Notes: generated from the letters alone by a model not told the origin. Counted from the first letter of the stretch, positions 23,081 to 35,905 are shown. The stretch: DNA of 64,000 bases from Leishmania infantum JPCM5 (GCF_000002875.2 NC_009396.2:193501-257500); one strand, 5' to 3'. Translations and numbers: made by a program.

Positions 23081-25464
23081 TGGCACGGATGTGCCGTGGC
23101 AAACACGCACGCGAAAAAAAAGCGAGAGAGCTCCGTGTGTATGGGTAAGCATGTACGCGCGCGCATGGCATTCACTGCCTTGCGTCTTGACGGTTGTGTT
23201 TTTTTTTGTCTCATACCGTTTTCCTTTCCTGAGCTTCCTTTATGCTGGAGCGTGTGCTCGACAAGAGTTGGTGTGGTGGCAGCAACGTGCAAAGTCGTGT
23301 GGGGAAATCGAGGAGTCACCGATGCTCGCACGCAGGATGGAGCGTTACACTCTTGTTCTCTTTGGAGAGGATAGGAGGAGGGTCCGCTGCCGCGAAAGAA
23401 ATGCTGTGTACACCGCAAAATATGGAGATACGGATAGATAAACAGAAAACCAGAAAGCGTTTTATACGCGAAAGGAGATGTTGCGCCAGGAAGTGCTGTA
23501 CTGCCTTTCGCTGGCCCTTTTTTCTCCGCGTGTGTGTGCGCGCGTGTTTTTCTCTATGCTTTGTCGTCATGTGTATAACGCGTTGTCGTTGCCAGCACAC
23601 GCACGTTCCTGCACAAGTCCTTCGTCTCGCGCTGATCCTTGATTCGTCGTCGTCACGAAATTTTGCGCGGTCGTACATGTTGGTGTGCACGCGATTACGA
23701 AGAGAGAAAAAAAAAAGCCGTAACGTGGGCGTGATAAAGAGATGCGAGCTCGAGAGAGAGAGAGAGATATAGTCTCTTGACACCCTGCTCAGCTGCAACT
23801 GGGAAGAAGACATCAAGCACGCACACTCACACAATCGAAAACAAAAACAACTAAAGGAAAAAAAAGGAGAGCGGTGAGCGCATGCGTCGCCTCGAACAGA
23901 AGCCCGCACAAAAAAAAAAAAGGAGCAACCAAGACAGAGAGAACGAGAAATGAAAGTGCGCGCGCACACACGCACGCACGACGACGATGCAACCGACAAA
24001 AAAGGGGAAAGAAAGAAAAAGTAATGTAGACCAGCACATACGCAAAGAACATAGAAGGCAGACGAAGGAAGAGGCGGGGTGGGGTTGGGAGTACACGGGA
24101 TCGACTGTCCAAACAAAAAAAAGTAAAAGAAAAAGCGACGGGAGACGCCACCAGCACGTCGCCCTCAAGGTCACGAGAAAAAAATATACTGGAGCAGAAA
24201 ACCAATGAAAACGCCCAAAAAAAAAATAACAGAAAATTTATGAGAGGCCAGAAATAAAAAAGAAGAATAAACACGTTGGCTCCTTCACAAGCAAAACGTC
24301 ATGCGATTGAGCAACATCCGCTCCGCCCCACCTGGTTATAGGCACACACACACACACAGTTCCGCACGCAGGCGGGAAATGAAGGGGTGGGAGGGGGCGG
24401 GGTATGCAACTGAACAGAGAAGGCCGGAACGGAGCAGCAACGCGGAGAACACACAAGACAGTTTCGGTACATGGACAAAGAACGAAAGAGGATACAAGAG
24501 TGAACGAAGAAAAACAGACAGACAGACGAAACCAGAAAGAGCACAAAAGAGAGAGAGGCGGTGTAGGTGTGTGTGTGTGTGCTTCAGGGCGTGGCAGAGA
24601 GAGACGCACAGTAGCCGTTCGTCAGACTGGTACGGTGCTTGTTGTACGCTGCGCGTGTGCTTCTCCTAAGAGGAGAGAAAAAAAAGGACAACACAAAGGA
24701 AAGCGGCAGGGCAAGCACCAGTTGTGAAGGCGAAGCAAAACACGCAGGTGCCTCGATCCAAACAGCAAAAAGAGGGTGGGAGAGAGAGCAACCGAGAAAG
24801 CTTGGGGAGTAGGGAGAAGACGATGCGTCCGCCACACATAGTGTAGATGCAGGCATATCCAGCATCCAGATGAAAAATGTTGAAAAGGCAAAGAAGAAAT
24901 AACCAGGAAGGCGTACATGTTTGAAACAGATGCGTGTGTACAACACAAGGTGGAGGGAATACGCAGGACAGAAACGTAAGAAAAACGTCAAGGCAAAATA
25001 GATGGGAGTAGGGGCAAGGCTCAGAGATGGAGAGCGCGCGCATACATGTGCGCTTAATTTCCAGAAACGGAAAACACATATCTGCAGGTATGTTCCAGAG
25101 GAAAATCAACAGATATAGCGCTGTGCAATAGGTGCGCGGAAGCCCATGGGCGTGGGTCGCATAAAAATAGCCATGCATAGAAAATGGAGCCCGTGCCCCG
25201 AGGTCCATGCACATGAATATGCTGCTGAGGCAGCATAACGACACAGAAAAAGCGTCTCATCACATGCGCACAGCAGCGATCCTGAGCAGCGGATGCGTGC
25301 GGTAGAAAGGAATACCAAGAGCGAGAAAGGCGCGAGATGGTTGTACTAGGAAACGAAAAGAGAAGCAACATCTAGCTTCGAGCACGGAGACCCAAACAGG
25401 AGAGCAGGAAGAGGGAAAAAAACATCAACAAAAAAGACGCGAAGACCACGTTTGAAAAGAGACG

Positions 25465-25632
25465 TACACACACATATATACATATACATATATATATATG
25501 TGTGTAGCTCTCTTTCCATGTGTAAATACATACACAAATACATACCAAACAGAAAAAAAAAATACAGATGAACAGACAATAAGATAAAAAATAAAGACAG
25601 GGGTACATACATACACGTATATATATATATAA
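25465..25632. repeat. cluster of two AT-rich microsatellites
   Basis: TATA/CATA tracts at 25465-25505 and 25601-25632 flank about 100 bases of A-rich sequence. This is one of the most AT-rich spots of the window. Confidence 0.75.
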
Positions 25633-27041
25633 TATGCTTGAACATGACACCTAATAAATACAATAAATAGGGAGGTACAAGGGAATAGAACGAGAAGAGG
25701 GGGAGGTGCCCGTGTAAGTGGGTGGAAAGAAGGAAGGGAGTTCGCGCCGTGTTTCAAGAAAAACAAGCGGTCAGCGTTACCTTCCGCGCGATCACTCCTG
25801 CTTCTGTTATTGTGAAACAAACAGCAAAAAAAAAAAGAAACGCTTACTTACTGGTTTGCCTGTGTGGTGGTGTATGGGTACGCTGCGCTGCCCCGCTCGC
25901 CCTCCCTTTTAGCGCCTTTTGTGCTTTGCAGATCCCTCTTGAAACGGGGAAGGGAGGTGGGCAGGTGCACACGGCAAGGACCGTGCTACTACATCAGTAC
26001 GCGCCCATGGCCACGTCATGCGGCAAGCACGAAGACGAAAGCAGAACAAACGAATAAAATAAAAGCGCGCAGCACACTCCTCCTCTCTCCGTCAGGTTGA
26101 TTGAGCGAAGAGCAGGGTGAAAGAGCCGGCTCAGAGGTAACGGCGCACATTCACACACACACACACACGCACAAGAGGGAGGAGGAGGCAGTAGCCAACG
26201 CTAAAAGGGGCAAAAAAAAATAAAGATACAACGAATCAGCCCGCGGCAACAGAAAAGCAGCGGAAACGAGGGCAGCGAGCCAGATGGCAGATGAGCATGG
26301 CAGGGATGCAAAGCACGACGAACAAGAGAGAGAGAGAGAAGGGGGAGAGAGCCGCAGCATGCACAGAAATCACGAGAGCCGCGAAAAACGGCTCCTTTGC
26401 CGGATGCGCCGCCGATTCTATGAAGGCAACGAAATACCCGAAAACAAAGAGATCAAAGGTGCGGTATTTTGTTGTTTGGTAGAGCGCGCCAGATCCGCCT
26501 CCATCCGGAAACGCGACGGCACGAGAGGGAGGAGTTGCGGGAGAAGAGATGCAGGTGTCCTGGCAAAACATGCACAAGCGAAGGCAAAATGAGGAGGACG
26601 GCGCATGTGTGCCTACGTGGATGTGCCTCGTTCCCAGTGGTAGCCACTTCAAGAGAAAGGGGTAAGGAGGAGGGGGGCTAGGGATCAGTAGCTCGTGCTC
26701 CCGATATTTCTTCTTTTTTTGCCCCACCCCCTCTCTCTCCCGTTTTCTTCCTGTGGAAATGGCATTCCTTGTGGGGTCCTTTTCGTGTCTTCGCTGCTTT
26801 TCCACTGTTCGTCGGCGGCAAGGGGGGCGCTGCTGCTCTGTACCTCTTTGCGGCGTTGACAAGATGCATCTAAATTTACCAAAAAGGCCGCTGTAGTACA
26901 ACGTCCTATTCACCACAGTTCCTGTCGATCCCTGCTTTATCCTCCTCCCCTGGCTGCACTGTTGTGGGCATACGCCGTTTTTTTTTTCCGCTCGCTCTCG
27001 GCCTGTCGATCGCGATCACGTCAAGCTCGAAAAAAAAAAGC

Positions 27042-29291
27042 TCAACGCACGCCGGTCATCACCTCCAATGTCCACATCACAGCAGAGGCGAAGGCCTCCT
27101 CTTCCTTCTCGGCGCGAAGCACAGACGCCACGGAGGAGAACGGGAAGGTCGAAGTAAACTGCGGAGAAGCCGGGGAAGGGGTGTCAGGTGTGTCAGGAAG
27201 AACATCAAGAGTGAAGGAAGGAAGCAGCCACGCGCCGCCATCCTCGCAGTCGTCATTCAGGCTGCTCTCCGCATCCCTACTAGCAACGCCAGCAGCTGCC
27301 ACCAGCTTTACTGAATCCCACGTCGGAAGGGAGCTGATGCCACGAGCTGACCATACGCCGTCGTCGCCGCGTTGCTCAACGGCGCGCTCGAAGTGCGCGT
27401 AGCACCGCGCGAGACGCCACACATCACACGGCTGCCGCGCGATCATCTCCTCTGCTGCGGCAGCCGGACGTGATGGAGCCCGAGTGATGTACGCGATGGA
27501 CTCAGTACCAGCAGAGGCGTAATAGGATAGTGGCGGCAGCATCAGGTGCAGCACCGATGACCCACGTAACGTGGTCGAGCCTGTGGTAAGCGACGGTGGG
27601 ACCGCAGAGAGGTGTGCAGACACGGAGGCGGACCATGTGCCGAGGAAGGATAGTGACGCGCGTTCGAGCTCTGCCCAAGAGCGCATCGCCGACCCCTTTG
27701 CCAGCGCTCTTGACAGCACCTGGACAGAATGTTGCTCTGCTCGTGCGGAAACGCACGAACACGGCGTGAGCATTGCCGGTCTTGACCGAGGGGCCACCTT
27801 CCACAACGCTGTCGAAAGTGAGGCGCCCATGGCTGAGCTGCCGAGCAGCCACGCAGTCACTGGCGACGGAAGCATCGTCCATTGTGTGTGCTGCGTGCGC
27901 CTGCTCGCAGTTGAGGCCTGCAGAGTCGGCTCTTCGGCCAAGGCACCACGTTGCTGGTCGGCATCCTCCTTCACAGCCACTGTAATGTCCTTCATGGCGT
28001 ACATGTCGTCATGATGCGCGCCAGATGCGTCGTATTCCACGCCGCACGGCACCTCCTCTATCGAAGATGGAAGCACAGCAGGTGGGTACAGCTCCAGCGG
28101 CGGCAGCCGCTCCGCATCTGCAGCGCCGCCTTCTGTAGAAGACGCGGAGTGGGGCGGGCCCGTTCGGGACGGGGTGCACCGCATGATCGAAGATACAAGC
28201 AACGTCACCTTAGATCCGACGGTCGTCCCACCGGTGGTGGCGCAGTTCGTCGCCTCTTCCGCCGCCCTTCCCTGTGCTTCGCTCGCGTAGCTGCTAACGG
28301 TCGAGGAGCTGGTGCTCACAGCGGCGGCCACGCTCTCGCTCGGCAGGAGAGTAGTCTCGCAGTCAAGCACGTAGCTACCTTCCGAAGCATCGCGGTTGTC
28401 ACTGCTGGGCTTCGAGTGCGATAAGCTGAAGGATCGCGGAGAGGCTAAGCAGCCGTTCACCGTTCGACTTGCCACACCCGAATCCGTCGACGGTGCCCCT
28501 GCTCTCCTCACAGTCGATGCCCGCGCTGTTACCCATGTAGGCAACAGCAAGCGCCTCTTTGTTTCATGGCTTTTTAACTCAGCCTCTGGATCTGTCGCTG
28601 TCGCCGCGGTTGTGGCAATGTCTTCGCCCGCCGCAGCCACCTCGGCTGTCGGTCCCATGACCTCGAAGCTCGAAAAGCAGCCTGCCGTGTCCCTGCGTGA
28701 CGACGACGGGAACGACGATGGCTGTCGCCGCTTCCGCTTACTGTCGTCCGCCTCGTCTTTCGTGATATCACTGCCCATCAACGTACTGAGGCGGCACTCG
28801 AGCCGCAGCTCACATGCGGAGCGCGACTTACGCACCGTCTTTCCACGCGCCGGTGGCACGCACTCCATGCATGGGCTGCAGAGGGCCGCGTCCTTGGCAC
28901 TTGTACTAGCACCGTCGCCCGAGAGAGACGTGCGCGAGCCGCTCGTCGCAGCAGTACCGTTGAAGGCCTGAACATTTTCGTCGATCTCCGTCAGGAAAAA
29001 CGGATCTAGGAAACCTCCCAAGCAAGGCTGTTGATGCTGCTGGTGCTGGTGCTGGTGAGGATGTGGACACGACTGCGAAAGCTCCGCTTGAACGGTGCCT
29101 CCGCTTGTCTTTGCCGCCGTGCGTGTCGCCGACGGGCACGAAGACGACATTCCCGCAGTGTCCGTCATCATCCTCGACGCTCCCGCTACGGCAGCTGCAG
29201 CGGTGCCGCCGGTGACGTCGCACAGGTGGGCGGGCGGGTGCACCAGAGAGGATGGGGTGGTCGTGGAGAGCGGACTCTCACAGCTGGGCAT
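27042..29291 (-). CDS. hypothetical protein, 749 aa, with module shared with genes 2 and 4 (gene 3)
   Basis: Function unknown. The N-terminal half is Ser/Ala/Thr-rich with a His/Gln run (77-88), a Cys triplet CSPCMEC (138-144) and a basic KRKRR (185-189) that could be a nuclear signal. From about 460 to the end the protein is more hydrophobic and ordered: TAWLLGSSAM near 479-488, a strand-like segment around 598-605, a helix starting RLARC at 626 with RAV at 636-638, Trp647, KLVA (662-665), and CEDGGAWLLPSF (682-693). It ends in a helix with EEA (731-733). No clear signal peptide or membrane segment is seen. The ATG at 29291 is the first in frame, and AG sites with an upstream pyrimidine tract precede it by 11-18 bases. 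The C-terminal half is probably the folded, functional part. Confidence 0.91.
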   Translation of the reverse strand: MPSCESPLSTTTPSSLVHPPAHLCDVTGGTAAAAVAGASRMMTDTAGMSSSCPSATRTAAKTSGGTVQAELSQSCPHPHQHQHQQHQQPCLGGFLDPFFLTEIDENVQAFNGTAATSGSRTSLSGDGASTSAKDAALCSPCMECVPPARGKTVRKSRSACELRLECRLSTLMGSDITKDEADDSKRKRRQPSSFPSSSRRDTAGCFSSFEVMGPTAEVAAAGEDIATTAATATDPEAELKSHETKRRLLLPTWVTARASTVRRAGAPSTDSGVASRTVNGCLASPRSFSLSHSKPSSDNRDASEGSYVLDCETTLLPSESVAAAVSTSSSTVSSYASEAQGRAAEEATNCATTGGTTVGSKVTLLVSSIMRCTPSRTGPPHSASSTEGGAADAERLPPLELYPPAVLPSSIEEVPCGVEYDASGAHHDDMYAMKDITVAVKEDADQQRGALAEEPTLQASTASRRTQHTQWTMLPSPVTAWLLGSSAMGASLSTALWKVAPRSRPAMLTPCSCVSARAEQHSVQVLSRALAKGSAMRSWAELERASLSFLGTWSASVSAHLSAVPPSLTTGSTTLRGSSVLHLMLPPLSYYASAGTESIAYITRAPSRPAAAAEEMIARQPCDVWRLARCYAHFERAVEQRGDDGVWSARGISSLPTWDSVKLVAAAGVASRDAESSLNDDCEDGGAWLLPSFTLDVLPDTPDTPSPASPQFTSTFPFSSVASVLRAEKEEEAFASAVMWTLEVMTGVR
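27219..27416 (-). other. shared module, copy in gene 3
   Basis: Codes for residues 626-691: R-L-x2-C-x-A, RAV, Trp647, KLVA and C-x-D-x2-A-W-x-L-P with Trp688. The Cys-Asp-Ala-Trp-Leu-Pro spacing equals that in gene 2. The N-terminal helix aligns without gaps to gene 4. Confidence 0.45.
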
Positions 29292-29302
29292 TGCGCCTCC
29301 GA

Positions 29303-29373
29303 CTATGCTTCGGTGTCGTTGTGGTCACACAAAAAGAAGTGAGAGGGCGAAGCAACTCGGAAGAAGAGGAGGC
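29303..29373 (-). promoter_or_regulatory. trans-splice acceptor region of gene 3
   Basis: A long minus-strand pyrimidine-rich stretch (29373 to about 29326) is followed by AG at 29309-29308 and another AG at 29304-29303, leaving 5' untranslated regions of 16 or 11 bases. Which AG is used cannot be told from sequence. Confidence 0.6.
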
Positions 29374-31333
29374 ACACACGCGTGGTGGCAACCCCTCTTT
29401 GAACTTCGTCGTCGCCTCCGCTTGGCTGAGCGTGTGCCTCGGGATGGGAGGAGAGAGGGACGGAAAGGGGGAGGGCGTGATAGAGAGCGTACCAAGACAG
29501 TGCCACCCACCAGATCACACAGATGCCCAGGCACAGACAGAGAGACAGACAAAGTCTCAGCTCGGGAGAACCACATATATAGATATAGATGTCAAGAAAA
29601 TGTGAGCGTATGGGCTGGAGAAAACGGGAGCACTGGAGGCGCGCACACACACACACAGTCGCATACACAGGTGGAGCCGTCTCCGTGACTGTGTGTGTGT
29701 GTGTGTGCGTGTGCGTCTGTGTCTTTGCCAGCCCCGGTGGGATTGGGCTTTACGCCTCTCGTTGGCGTTCCCTCGGCGTGCGACAGCGAGGAAGAAAGAG
29801 GGAGATTGGGTGGGACAGAGTCGATCGTGCCCGCCGGCTGTGCGGCAGGATCAGGCCGTGCAACCACACACCCAAGCAGGGAGACAGACGGGCGGACAGA
29901 CGGGTGTGCACGCGGGGGAGGAAGGGGAGGGCAAAAAAGCCTGCAAGACAAAGAAAAAGGCCGGAGAGGGGCAAAGAAACGAAAAAAGAAGTCGCCGACA
30001 CAGCGGACGGAAGACGGGAGGAGGAGTGCGGGCGCGCGTGTGGTCGTGTGCTCCCTCCCCTCCACAGAACCCAAACGAAAACACAGAGATCGAACTAGTG
30101 GGCGACGCAAGGGAGGCAGAGGTGTGCTGGAGGGGCGCAAGGGCGAAAGAGATGCAACACGCCGCAGTAGAAGAGGTGGTAGTGGGAGGGGGGAGAGAAA
30201 TGAAGTCTATGCGTGCTTAGCGTGACTGCACGGAGCTTTCGATTGAGGTTTTACGTCAGAATCGATGGCACACACACACACAGATATATATATATATATA
30301 TGTGCAACGGGTTACAAGTCGGCAAGAAAGAAAACGAGTTTGTGTGTGATTACACTGCAAGCACAAACCAAGGAGAGAGCCACACAGAGAAAAAAAAAGG
30401 TGTGCGAGGCATCGATAAAGCGCAGGAGAGAGAGACGCACGCACGCGTGTGTATGTACGGGCGGGTGGGCAGAGACGGAAGGGATAGCAGGAAAAAGAGA
30501 CGCGGGAAGGAGATGAAAAATGTAGTTGGAGAGACAGTGCACTAACTCGCCGTGCTGAAAAGCGCTGAAGGCATCGTTCGTGTAGCTTGCCGTGGCCTTG
30601 TCGGCAAACAAGCAGACCAGGCTGATGAGAGAGAGGCATCAAGACTCAACGCAGTGGGGAGCAGGGGACGACGTCGAAAAACAGGCACCTCACTTCCCCT
30701 ATCTCACACGGTCGAACACGTTTTGCAACCGTCATCGTCAACGCTGCGCCACCGTTAGTCACGCGAAGGCAGAGGTGTGAGTGCATGATGGACTCCGTGG
30801 AGGGTCTTTTCTTTTTGTTTTTTTTTTCGTGACTCTTCCTGTTGCTTTTCTGCTGGGGAGGAGGACTTGAGTGTATATGTGTATGCGCAAGGTCCGATAA
30901 CGCGGAGAGCATGGCCTGGACTACTGGGTATCGATGGATGAAGCAGCGGCAGCAGCAAAACACCGACAACACACGCACCCACACACATGTAAAGGCGAAA
31001 AAGGCGAAGGGTGGGTCGGCACCAACCCTGACCCTCCCCCAGCAGATGGGTTGAAACCATCGGGGTGAGAGAGACCGGATGCCACGACCCTATGAGCACA
31101 AGTGCACGGTGCACAGGCACACGCAGCAGCGCTCACACCCACACACATACACACAAGCAAAGATCAGTCGCGAGCGCGCTTGTTTTCTCTCTTTTTTTTT
31201 CTGTATTGTTGTTTTCAGGTGTGCAATCCTCCGATCATATGGTCTTCCTTTCAGGCACTGGCTCGCGGCACCTCTCCCTCAGTCACGCTCCTATGCGTGG
31301 CACACACACACACACGCATGTGTATGTGCGTGT

Positions 31334-31370
31334 GTGGGAGGGAGGGAGGGGGAGGGGGAGGGGGAGAGGT
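31334..31370 (+). repeat. GGGA/GGGGGA repeat, potential G-quadruplex
   Basis: Seven closely spaced G-runs, including three GGGGGA units, on the plus strand. Confidence 0.7.
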
Positions 31371-34219
31371 GCGCATGAGTGTCGCATAAGCGCATCTTTC
31401 TCAACGGCGCCAGTAACAGGCCTTATGCCCTCTACGAGAAGAGTCACCACAGAGCGGGGGAAGGGGGAGAGAAGAAGGAGAGAAAGAGAGATGCACGTGG
31501 CGAAAAAAAAAAGGAATGTGCGTGCAAGTCTGCCAGATCACCTCCCACACCAACACGCACACGCACACACATACACATACACATAGAGAGGGAGGAAGGA
31601 GACATCGACAGCAGCACACAGCACTCCGGCACACGACAAAAAAGTAGAAAGCGCGTGACGAAAACACAAAAAAAAAGCAGGAGAGAGCCATCAACGCAGA
31701 AAAAAAAAACACGAAAACACAACAACAAAGAAGGTTTGACCTTGGAATGATGAAGTGAAAGGAGCGAAGTAGCAGAGAGGAGAGGAGGAGGGAGAGAGAA
31801 AAAAAACGAGAAGCAGGAGGCGACAGCGCTGTACGACTTAGGAAGCTCCATACAAACAAAAAAAAAAAGAAAGCGAAGGAGACGAAAAAGCAGAGGAGGA
31901 AGAAGAGCACATAGGTGTTGGCGAAGACAATGTCGAGGATGGCAGCCTCAGCCCCTTCCCCCTTCCCCGCCTGCCCTGTCCAGCGGATGATATGCAACCG
32001 CACCTAACGTAAGCGGCTTATAGCAGGCAACAATGGAAAGGGGAGATGCCGAGATGCCGACGACACAGTAAGGTTCGTGTATGACGCAAACATGCAGATA
32101 ATGCAGCAAAATAAAAGGTTCGAGGTGATCGGAGGCACCTTCTGCCGCTGATGCCTCTCGCCTGCATCAGCACCATGTCAAGCGCAGCAGTTGGTGCTGC
32201 AGCACAGCACCAATGCTCGCCCCTCAAACCTCTTCGAGAAAGTGGGAGGGAAAAAAGAAGGGGGAACAGAAGAAAGAAAGCGTCCTCTTGTTGAAGCACT
32301 CGCGTGGCTTTTTTTCTTTACGTCATGTGTGGGTCACGTATGTGTCGCCGTGCGGCTGGCTGTCTAGGCGAACTTCGCCCACGGAGAACAAGAAGAAGAG
32401 AGGAATGAAGCAGATAAAACAGGAACGCGTACGTGTATCCGAACGTGATGGCGCTGCAAGAGAGAAGTGGGGTGGTGGGGTGCAGAAGAGAGCACTTGCG
32501 AGAAAAATAGAAACGGCCATAGCGGGAGAGGGATCACACACACACACAAAAACAAAAAGCGGAACGTAGAAAAAGACGCAGAGACAAAAAGAGGAAGCGG
32601 GAATGCAATATAGTGCACGTAATCGGGGCCTAAGAGCACACTGAGCAAAACAAAGAAAAAGCGAGGGTGGGGAGAGTGGTGAATCAACGTCGAAAGGCAA
32701 ATAATAAAGCGGGGGAGGGAGGGGGAGGGGTGCTGCTGATGCCGCAAACACCGCAGGATGTTAGTTTGTATCGTGTACGTTTTGTTTCACATGGACTCTG
32801 TATTCGAGTTTGAACGTGACGCTGACTTCCTCGTTCTGTTCTCCATGCGTGTGCCAGCGCGAGGTGCCTGCATACGCCCTTGCACGCAACCCGCTACAAC
32901 GTTTTTTTTTTGTTGTTTCTATCTTCTATATATATGTATCGCTATCCGGGTTCGGTGGCCAGAGGTATGTGATGCGAGGCAATACCCCACCTCCTGAGAC
33001 GATTTCGAGTCGTTTTTTTTTACGTTCTTTCGTTTCAGTGCTTCACGTTCACACCCGCATCAGCGCCCAAAGCCCGAGAAGTTCCCGCTTCCGTATCAGG
33101 ACCAGAGATACGTCTAGCGGCCGCGGCTGCCTGTGATTCCACTATCGCCCTCTCGAGGCTTTTTCAGGCGAAGGGGAAAAAGCCAACGCACGCACAGAGA
33201 GAGAGAGAAGGGCATACCAAGATACGCAAGCACACACGCACTAGGGAGAAGCGGTGGATGCGCCCTCGCCGCACTGGCATCTTGGCGGTAGAGTAAGCGC
33301 AGAGAAAGGTGAAGGAGAGAGAGAAAGACAGAGAGCGATGAACGGAGTGCGAAGATGATGGATAGCCGCACAAACAAAAAAAGCGCGCAGCGGGTGGTGG
33401 GTGGGCGGTCGAAGCGAAGCAAGGGGAAAGCACATAAAAAAAAAAACGGAAGAAGAGATCAGCAAAGGGGGGAGCACAGCGAAACGAAAGTGATGCAAGC
33501 AGGCACACAATTCTGCTGGACGTTCTTCCAACCGCCTGAGCGTCTGCTTCTGTGTGTATGTGTGTGTGTGTGTGTCTTGCGTATGTGTATATATATGAGG
33601 AAGGCAAACCGTCACCGCTGTATGCCATCTCGCAGTGTCTTATGCATGAGGGGGTGGGCAGGATGCGAAGGAGACATGGAGACGACGGTGAGACTTCTTC
33701 GCCGATAGCGGAAGGGCGGAGGGCAAAGGGGGGAGGAGAGAGATGCTGAAAAGCAGAAAAAAAAAGAACGCACCGCATGAGACGGAGATCAATAAAAGCG
33801 GAGAGAGGGAGATACACACGCACACGCAAAGGTGAGATGTGGGGGAGGCCACGAGGGGAGGCTCTCACAGAAGAGAACAGCAAAACAGGAAAAAAGCAAA
33901 ACGACGAATACACACAAAAAAAAAGGTACACACGCACGGAAGCCAAGAAAAAAAAAGAAGGAATCTAAGTGCGAAATGTAGAGAGCGCGCATGCGCACAG
34001 CGGCTCAAAGCAGCTGCTCATTTCGCAGTTGAAGAGCGAAGAAAAACAACCGAGAGCAGCAAAGAAAGAAAGCCCCAAGAGAGAGAGACACGCACATGCA
34101 CGCACAAGACAAAACACAAAAACTTCGCTCATATTATAATGAACCAAGCCACCAAAAAAAAAAGAATTCGAAAGAAGAAACGGATGGGATCGCACGGAAG
34201 ACGCTTAGCTTTCTCGCTT

Positions 34220-34261
34220 ATACATATATATATATACAGATATATATATATATGTATATAT
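34220..34261. repeat. (TA)n microsatellite
   Basis: Two TATATA runs separated by CAGA; total about 42 bases. Confidence 0.85.
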
Positions 34262-34365
34262 GCTGGTTGTGGGTGTTGGTAAAATGGGAAGAGAAGGGGG
34301 TGGTCGAAACAGAGAAAAAGCAGTAAAAAAAAAAACATAGCAGCAGCAGCGGGTAGACCGTAAGG

Positions 34366-34389
34366 GAAGGAGGGAGGGAGGGAGGGGGT
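34366..34389 (+). repeat. (GGGA)n repeat, potential G-quadruplex
   Basis: Consecutive GGGA units ending in GGGGG on the plus strand. Confidence 0.75.
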
Positions 34390-34797
34390 GTGAACGAGCG
34401 AGCGAGATAACGTGAAGACGAGTATGAGTTAGCCCAGAAAGAAAGAAAAAATGGAAAGGCGAAGGCGTAGTCACACAGAAGCCTCGAAAAGCTAAAAAAA
34501 AAGAAGACACATACGCGCACCAGTGGACAGCCCAGGGAACGAGGAGGCTTGACAGAGAAAGAAGCGGGGGTACGAGAGCAAGGGAGACACACATGAAAAT
34601 AAACAAATAACCGTACAGGTGTAACGAGCAAGCAAAAAGAAGTAACTCAAGCGAACTAGCGCTATAAAAAAAAAGAAAATCAAACGTCAAGGTCGAGCGG
34701 TGCTCTGCATGTGCGTTAAAAGCGGCTTATCTCTGTGTGGGCGTGCGCTTCACATTCGCCACATCCTGCATGCGTTTGCGTTTTTTTTCTGTTGTTG

Positions 34798-34824
34798 ATA
34801 TATATATATATATGTGTGTGTGTA
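34798..34824. repeat. (TA)n-(TG)n microsatellite
   Basis: TATATA run of about 15 bases passing directly into TG repeats. Confidence 0.85.
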
Positions 34825-35335
34825 TGCATGAATGTGCGTGCGCACAGCAACAGTTCGAAGCACGTAATGTTGCATCCACACGCTGGCGCCAATGTCTTTC
34901 TGTTTGTTTTTCGTTTGTATTTTTTGTCGCTCGTCTTATTGCAGTGTGAGCAAGAAAAGCAGATCATCTTTTATTCTAGAAAGAGAGGCGCGCCTCTCTG
35001 ATGACGCCACTGTGGCGTTTTGTGCCTGCTTACATGTCGGTTTCGATTGGAAAAGTATCTAGCGCAGCCTCGTCGGTGCGGCGTGCCATCCCTCAATTCG
35101 ACTCCCAAAAGAGCTAAAAAAGGAGAGGGAAGACGTGCATCGCCTGTGAACTTCTGTGCGTGTTTATGTGTGCGTAGCATGCACATTCAAAACACACTTC
35201 GTCGTAAAGGACGACTGCCGGTTTCACGTGGGCATGCGACTCCCCTACACACCCCAAACAGAGCGAGCGAGCAGAGAAAAATGAGGAGATGGGTCAAATT
35301 TGCTTCAGGCGCTCATCATGATCGTGGCGTGGGTG

Positions 35336-35365
35336 TATATAATATATATATATATATATTATATA
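35336..35365. repeat. 30-bp perfect palindrome of A and T
   Basis: A TA tract is bounded on one side by AA (35341-35342) and on the other by TT (35359-35360), so the whole 30 bases read the same on both strands. It could extrude as a cruciform or fold as an RNA hairpin. Confidence 0.9.
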
Positions 35366-35850
35366 TAACGGGGAGCGAAGGGAGGAGCACATAAGAAGCA
35401 GCAGAGATGATCGTGGCGACTAGCAAAGAAAATGCGAAGCGCGAAGAGATGTGCCGGAAGAAAATGAAAAACGGAAACGCAACACACACAAAAAAAAAGC
35501 AAACGATGTCAAACAAGTCGAACATAAAAATAAATAAAAACGTACTGAGAAAGCCCAACCCGTCTTTGCCTGCTCCGGCTTTGCCGATGGCTCTCTGCCA
35601 AGCGTGCGAAGTACAACCTCGAAGAAGAGCGCGGGTTCGCTATCGCGCTGGCGCGGTGTTCGTGACGAGGGGCGAAAAGAGAGGAGAGATGGACAGAGAG
35701 CGCGCAGGTGGGAAGACGCTTTCAGGACAAAAAAAAGAAAGAAAGAAAGCGATCCGACATCAACAGCAAAGCTGAAAGTGAATAATAATAAAAAAAAATG
35801 AAGACGTGACGAGAGAAAGAAAAGGAGGCCACAACGGTATCCATGTAGAG

Positions 35851-35905
35851 TGTGTGCGTGTGTGCGTGTGTGCGTGTGTGCGTGTGTGCGTGTGTGCGTG
35901 TGTGT
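35851..35905. repeat. 8-bp tandem repeat TGTGTGCG
   Basis: Six exact units of TGTGTGCG plus a degenerate seventh. An (AC)n tract follows about 100 bases downstream at 36002-36032. Confidence 0.9.

Larger units (their letters stand above)
14352..27041. other. 12.7 kb spacer between gene 2 and gene 3, no convincing gene
   Basis: Almost 13 kb without a credible complete gene. Purine-rich plus-strand DNA alternates with pyrimidine-rich blocks at about 16840-17660, 19020-19350, 19640-19900, 20050-20460, 22740-23690 and 26690-27010. Microsatellites and G-runs are frequent. Short stretches of more complex sequence lie at about 18840-18990, 22020-22300 and 25020-25380, but no frame across them looks coding. 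The longest frames (316 codons at 22468-23418 minus; 281 codons at 21560-22405 plus) translate repeats into Ser/Phe/Cys or His/Thr/Arg strings. Confidence 0.6.
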
